DNA from: Phallusia mammillata
Taxonomy: Eukaryota > Chordata > Ascidiacea > Phlebobranchia > Ascidiidae
Direction: 5' to 3'
NCBI GenBank assembly: GCA_003260075.1
Contig: QLIY01000600.1
Location: 36,942 to 100,941, forward strand
Length of the DNA stretch: 64,000 nt
A model generated the notes under the pieces. The model did not search any database. It saw nothing but the letters and a program-made list of their open reading frames with translations, and was not told the origin of the DNA. Both the position numbers and the translations under genes were made by a program. Of the stretch, positions 59,035-64,000 are shown in pieces (positions within the stretch are counted from its first letter, which is position 1; every line of letters starts with the position of its first letter).

Positions 59035-59215
59035 AAAACACATGCAAGGAAAAATTATCTGCGTATGTGAAAAATATATCAAGATAATTGTGAAAACTAT
59101 TACATCACAGTACTTTTAGAATTTTGGTAGTACTATTAGGCCTAACATATCTAGGGGTACCTCTGCACCCCTTTATACCCTCTTATAATTCTGCACTACT
59201 TGTGTTACCACGTCT
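59035..59215. repeat. SSAT4-upstream-like block in thymosin unit 1
   Basis: It resembles 53690-53820 and 54285-54440 (TATGTGAAAAATATAT, GTACTATTAGGCCTAACATAT, GTTACCACGT) and is absent from unit 2. Confidence 0.7.
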
Positions 59216-59224
59216 ACGTCTACG

Positions 59225-59420
59225 TGTGACAAAATAACTTTTTCCCTGATTTTGAAACCAGCTTTAACGCGATTGTTTTAAATTTTAGCCATCGATCGAG
59301 ATAATATTATAATAGCATCTAACCAGAATAATCTAATAAAGTGATGTATGTTACATAACTACTTTATTTATTGTTTAACTTAATAAATGTAACCGGAATG
59401 ATTTTAGTTTTGACGTTTCG
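59225..59420 (+). pseudogene. Thymosin terminal-exon remnant
   Basis: Repeats the intron end and last exon of thymosin B (ACCAGCTTTAACGCGATTG, then AG and CCATCGATCGAGA...), but the reading frame then diverges and no stop is found at the usual place. The poly(A)-signal region is also copied. No matching first or second exon nearby. Confidence 0.75.
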
Positions 59421-60129
59421 CAATAAAAATTCGCAATCAAATTTGAAAGCACAAGATGTCAAATTTTGCTCAACGTATATTTAAACACTAAACAAAAACA
59501 GTTTAAACAACTCAAGAAAAAAAAAACACTTGCATTATAGAGACAACTATGAAAATACAAATGCTGCTGAGCTAAAATAGAACAATTGAGTCGTATTCCA
59601 CTAATAATGTGCGATTTTGTGTGGTTTGTGTTCAGAATCTTTATATTCCTGTTTATTTTATTACTAATTCGGTCTTTTATGTAGAATTGAATTTAATTAA
59701 TCACGCACTCACATAAAAAATTAACGACAAATCCAGAAACGATCAGCCGACCGGTTTAGCAGAATTGTTTTGTTTTGCAACGATCAGGTTTGCTTTCACA
59801 TGAAAAACGACAAGAAGTGTAGGGTCAGCAATGCTATGTACAAGCAAAGTTGTTGGAGATCGTACAAGGCTTTGCGTACAAATGTACAGAAACATTTATA
59901 TAAAAAGTCACATAAAAAGACAAAGCTTACTGATTGCATTTGCACTAAAAAAGTGTAAATAATGTCCACGTTGCTTTTTACAACCACTGGTTTCTGGTAC
60001 ACTCGATCAGAAAGTGTTATTCCTTGGTCAATCAATGATAAAATCGGAATCAGACGGGTTTCGTCCATCGGTTTTACTGTATTATAGTATAAAAGGCAAA
60101 CAGTTAAAAAGGCAAACGTCAGTTTAAAC
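59421..60129. other. Downstream region of unit 1, no gene
   Basis: It contains a 62-codon lysine/cysteine-rich frame (59770-59958) whose frame is not conserved in the matching part of unit 2, so it is not taken as coding. Confidence 0.5.
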
Positions 60130-60163
60130 CAGGGGTGGGCAACATACGGCCCGGGGGGGGGGG
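60130..60163. mobile_element. hAT left-end fragment cut by G run
   Basis: CAGGGGTGGGCAACATACGG begins at 60130, preceded by GTTTAAAC. It is truncated after about 23 nt by the G run 60153-60163, after which thymosin unit 2 begins. Confidence 0.65.
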
Positions 60164-60527
60164 AATTGAGGGTATTTCTTTTACTGAATGTTTTCGCTAG
60201 AATAATCGCCGAAATAGCTGCGTAAAGTTTTAATGTTACCTCAAGAATTTTAAGTGCAGTAGTCTACAGAAAAGATCGTTGAGGTTGAAAGTGCTGCAGG
60301 TTTGCATTTTAATTGTTTTGTTGCTTTATTGTTATGGACAAGTGTAATATAAGTTTCCAAACTTTTCTTTTTGTTAACTAAGATACTTGACCTACGCACG
60401 CAATGTTGCTTTGTTTGTCATTAGATCCGAACGATTAGTCACTAAATTTTGTTGTTGCAGGAATTTATTAAAATTCTTGTGACATTTTCATTAGACCTTT
60501 TATTGGTTTGATACAAAAACTGTTAAA

Positions 60528-61094
60528 ATGGATCCACAAATACAAGGTTGGTGGCTGAAAGAGTCACGGATTAATAGATATTTATTATTTTACATCAAGT
60601 TTATTTGCAAACAAAATTGTAATGCAAAGATTGAAGGAAAAATATTGTATCCGAACCGTGAAAAGCTTTTGAAACAGTTATAAGTTATATCCCGTATATA
60701 AATGAGGGTAATTTTTTATACAACGAGTCAAATTAAGTTTTTTTTCACCTTTTTAGGCGAAAACCCACGAAAATTGAGCATGGAAGCTCTGAAAGAATTC
60801 GACAAGACAAAACTAAATCACACTAAAACTGAAGAAAAAAACACGCTCCCCACCAAAGAGAGTAAGTATAGCAAGACGTGTTTTATCTCAAAAACCAAAC
60901 AAACATATCCTGAACTTTTATATCAAATTTATCACTTTGATAAAAAATATCACAAAATAGAAAAATAACAAAATTGTGTTGAAAATCCCTTTTCGATAAG
61001 TTATGACAAATGACTTTTTTGTAACGTTGATTTTTAAACCTAACTAGATTGTCATTTGATTTTAGCCATCGATGAAGAAAAGTCCAGCAGCTAA
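60528..61094 (+). CDS. Beta-thymosin C, single repeat
   Basis: 50 aa from three exons: 60528-60546, 60757-60861, 61066-61094, GT-AG and in phase. Leader MDPQIQ, then GENPRKLSMEALKEF, core DKTKLNHTKTEEKNTLP and TKETIDEEKSSS. It is a tandem paralogue of B. The actin-contact LKKTET motif is altered to LNHTKT, so G-actin affinity may differ. AATAAA at 61147-61152. Confidence 0.9.
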
Positions 61095-61261
61095 CCGGAA
61101 GAAGCTTTATAAAGTGATGCATTTTACGTAACTAGTTTATTTACTTAATAAATGTAACCGGAAATGTTTTAGTTTGGGTTTTTTTAGTTTCGCTAACAAA
61201 TATCGCAAATAAAAATTTAAAGCACAAGATTTCAAATTTTGTTGTTTGCATCGGATCAACT

Positions 61262-61337
<76 letters not shown>
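61262..61337. repeat. 76-nt G tract downstream of thymosin C
   Basis: At the matching place unit 1 has about 20 nt of AT-rich sequence, so here the tract is much longer than what it replaces. It is followed immediately by CCCCC. Confidence 0.85.
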
Positions 61338-61341
<4 letters not shown>

Positions 61342-61991
61342 CAAAAAAGCAGCTTCAAAAGATCAAGGAAACAAACACTTGCATTGAGACAACTGTTAAA
61401 ATATGCTGCGAAGCTTAAATAGGACAAGAGTAGCTGATCCACTTATAATCTGTGATTTGATCATGTTTGTGTTCAGAATCTTTCTTTTCCTTTGTATTTG
61501 GTTACTGTGTTGATCTTTAATGCGGTATTGAGTTTAGTTCTCACACATTCTCGCGCCAAAAATTAACGACTGTACAAAAACTATCAGCCGAGAATTTTCG
61601 TAGATTTTTTTTGTTTGAAATCGATGGGGTTTGGTTTCACATGTAAAACAGCAAGTGCTAATGGGTAAGCAATGCTGTACAAGTAAAGTTGTTGGAGATC
61701 GTACAAGACTTTGTGTACAAATGTACAGAAACATTTATTCATCATAACAAGTCACAGTAAGAAGACAAAGCTTGCTGAATGCATTTGCAGTGAAAAAGTG
61801 TAAATAAGGCTAGCCTATACACAGTGCTTTTACAACATTCTATTGGAAAGTGGATTTCTTGTTCAACCGTATCAAGGTTAAATTATCGAGTTCTCGAAAG
61901 TTAAATTAAATTAAATTACCTGAAAAAACATGATAATAATAATAGTTCACACTAACAGCACATTGAAAACGCAACACTTGCCGAGTTAACT

Positions 61992-62409
61992 TTAAAACTT
62001 TTTATTTGGTTCGGAAGAAGTAACAGAAGACAGATGTGCTTCGTCTTCATAAATCATCGGCAAGCTTTCGGAATCTAAAGGAAAAACAGTGTGGTTAAAT
62101 CAACACCAGATGGGATAAAGAAAATCCAAGTTTTTGTAGGTATAGCTTTCCTCCCAAAGTTATTGAAAAATCTTCATAGTGACAACAGTTGATTTGATCA
62201 ACACAAAAAACACGCTTACCGCCTATTTGAGCTTTCAGAGTGGAATGGTGTAGTTCAAAAATAAAATTTTCCCATTCTTGGCGTGTGGCTTCAGTCAAAT
62301 GTAAAAAAAACGCGTATTTTGGTGAACAGTAAAGGCTTCGGTAAAACCAACCGTTGGTCTGCTTACAGTAATAAAAATTAAATACATAATAATAAACCAT
62401 AAATCTCCT

Positions 62410-62451
<42 letters not shown>

Positions 62452-62839
62452 AGAAAACTTTCTACTATTTCTATTCTATTCTTTTTTTATTCTTTTTTTT
62501 CTATTCTATTCTATTTCTATTCTTAAGGTTTGTGGCGCAATCTTAAAGAAGGTTTTATTCCGGTTTCCCTTGAGTTATAAAATTGACCAAATAGTAAGAA
62601 AACTGATGGTGGTGTGATACGGACTTTCTTGAAACCTACCAGTTGACTGCTTATCCAACAGGCTGACGTTCATATTAATATTAAAACGCAAATATAAATT
62701 GTTCTGGTTCTTATATTTGAAAAAGGAATTTTGAATGGGTCGCAAACACAACAGGTTTAAAAACCACCACAAAGCTCACCGTCTAGTATGGAAAATGGAT
62801 CAAATGTATCATCGTTTGCCGGTGCAACATAGACAAACT
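61992..62839 (-). CDS. Terminal exons of an unrecognised gene
   Basis: Minus-strand exons with good splice sites: 62839-62780 (FVYVAPANDDTFDPFSILD), 62358-62220 (TNGWFYRSLYCSPKYAFF and LTEATRQEWENFIFELHH), 62074-61992 (DSESLPMIYEDEAHLSSVTS, stop TAA). The last two join in phase (QIG-DSES). How the 62780 exon joins is uncertain: a short exon near 62650 would be needed, and a 41-G tract (62410-62450) plus a CTATT repeat lie in between. The LTEATRQEWENFIFEL helix resembles the C-terminal helix of a PH-like domain, but this is only an impression. Confidence 0.5.
62410..62450. repeat. 41-nt G tract
   Basis: Directly beside a microsatellite; within an intron of the putative minus-strand gene. Confidence 0.85.
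62451..62524. repeat. CTATT / T-rich microsatellite
   Basis: Irregular repeats of CTATT and T runs. Confidence 0.85.
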
Positions 62840-64000
62840 CTGGTCAAAAAATGAACGAGATTTTAAAGTGAATAATGTTTTTTAATGTTGACACTATAAG
62901 TATCGAGTATTTGATACTTATTGTACAAAATATCGGGTACTGGTATAGGACTAAAAACTTAGGGCCAATCTTACAGTGTATAGATCATTTTTTCATCGTT
63001 TTCACAAACATAAAGAAGTTACAATTATCAATCTCAGAGGGTTTTAATTGTCACGTTGCCCAGGAGATTTCTTTAACAAGAAAAAGAATCCCCAAATGAG
63101 CGAAAGAAACACACTGTCCACCCAAGTCTTAAAATAACTGTTTCAGCCAAACTTAAATACGTGGCCCTACTTAATGGCAACTACGTGCTAATTTTACTTT
63201 GTGCCGTATCCGTGGGTCTGTTCAAAATATTGATCACACCGATGACAAGAGCGATGCAGACAATGAGCGCGATTATCACAGAAAAAATATCCGTTTCCCT
63301 CGGATATTTTATTGCGTTGTTTGTTTGTATTTCCCTGCAAAAAAGAAACGAAGACTTTTTGGCTCAGTAAACGGATGTCGTTTCGACAGTGTCCGCAAAA
63401 CATTTACTTTAAACGCATGACTACAAAAGAAAGAATACTAAACAATCACTTGCTACCTTTGGCGGTTCCAATTTCCTGACATTGTATGTATTTGTTGTGT
63501 AGGCTGTTTGGGGGGGGGGGGGGGGGGGGGGGGGGACGGGTTTTCTTACCAATCTATGCCCCACGAACCACTCAACGTTTTCTTTGCGTATTTTGTTGAT
63601 GAACTTCAAAGTTGATGTGTGGAAATTTGATTACGTTTAATTGAAAAAAAAACTGTATTAGGGACCTGTCATAACGAAACAAAGTTTACTAAAATCTATT
63701 AATAAAGTATTTAAAAATTTAAGACTCTCAACCCAATTAAGATACACGTGAAAAACCTAATTGGGATTTTTGCTACGACTTTACACTCAGTGGCTATAGT
63801 CACTATAGCTAGCCGCTAGTGGGACAAGCTTCCTAAGTACACTGAGGACCATTGTAAACAACCTTTTTTGCTACTAAAATGATCACACAGCAAAAAATTT
63901 GTCAAAGTGAGTTCCTTACTAATCTTACTAAAGTCAAGCCGAACTCTTTAAAATCATAGCCTGAAGCAGAACTCAAGTTAGGTCTCTCCTAATTCAACTA
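62840..64000. other. Right edge, no firm gene; possible thymosin relic
   Basis: 63085-63117 reads NPQMSERNTLSTQ in frame, recalling thymosin exon 2 (NPRKMS ... EKNTLPTKE) with the middle deleted; this is weak. A hydrophobic frame at 63161-63370 is of uncertain meaning. A 26-G tract lies at 63510-63535. The final 400 bp has nothing recognised. Confidence 0.3.

Larger units (their letters stand above)
57975..61810. repeat. Tandem duplication of a ~2-kb thymosin gene unit
   Basis: Unit 1 (57975-59970) and unit 2 (60164-61810) align along their length: upstream GGGTATTTCTTTTACTGA, thymosin exons, 3' UTR, and a downstream block including TTGTTGGAGATCGTACAAG (59850-; 61690-). Unit 1 is longer because it also contains an extra 3' exon remnant and an SSAT-upstream-like block (59035-59215). 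Confidence 0.85.

Noticed and set aside
59770-59958. 62-codon Lys/Cys-rich frame downstream of thymosin B
   Set aside because: Frame not preserved in the paralogous unit at 61620-61810.
1-64000. CRISPR array, restriction, toxin-antitoxin or phage systems
   Set aside because: Spliced eukaryotic genes throughout; repeated units are transposons or duplicated segments, with no spaced short direct-repeat array.

Overview
This is a eukaryotic, metazoan-type window: AT-rich DNA with multi-exon genes, GT-AG introns and many transposable elements. My best guess is an ascidian tunicate, judged from short introns, gene content and very high allelic divergence. That guess is an inference; no species-diagnostic sequence was recognised.

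Layout. (1) 1-8685, + strand: the 3' portion of a TBC1D1/TBC1D4 (AS160)-type Rab GTPase-activating protein, including the whole catalytic TBC domain. (2) 13357-16044, - strand: a complete five-exon eRF3/GSPT gene, the GTPase partner in translation termination. (3) 17865-19507, - strand: a complete four-exon tetraspan membrane protein of the claudin/PMP22/clarin type. (4) 19.5-31 kb: mostly non-coding, with hAT elements and CRE-like sites. (5) 31727-33232, + strand: a three-exon two-repeat beta-thymosin. Two further single-repeat beta-thymosin genes lie in tandem at 58290-58824 and 60528-61094. (6) 34-54 kb, - strand: an intronless membrane-anchored TPR gene next to an intronless spermidine/spermine acetyltransferase-like gene (SSAT). 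This TPR-SSAT cassette occurs three times. The TPR half is decayed in copies 2 and 3, while all SSAT frames are open. A fourth, divergent SSAT lies at 53.2 kb. (7) At the right end, probable terminal exons of an unrecognised - strand gene at 62.0-62.8 kb.

Mobile DNA is abundant and can be delimited from the sequence. At least ten hAT-type elements have matching termini and matching or near-matching 8-bp target duplications. One 3.3-kb element carries three others, one nested inside another. There is a foldback element with two hAT insertions, and a short non-autonomous LTR retrotransposon with two 422-bp LTRs, a primer-binding site and a CCAA target duplication.

The most striking feature cuts across all of this. 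About 35 runs of 8-12 C or G occur through the window. Most separate a truncated copy of a segment from a second, slightly diverged copy of the same segment. The pattern fits two haplotypes alternately concatenated end to end, including exon pieces of the RabGAP gene. A second class of 26-97-nt G tracts interrupts the right half. I consider assembly or sequencing artefact the leading explanation for both, with G-tract-driven duplication as an alternative. I did not find a convincing new enzymatic or defence system. The best biological leads are the TPR-SSAT cassette, the thymosin cluster and the nested element structures.
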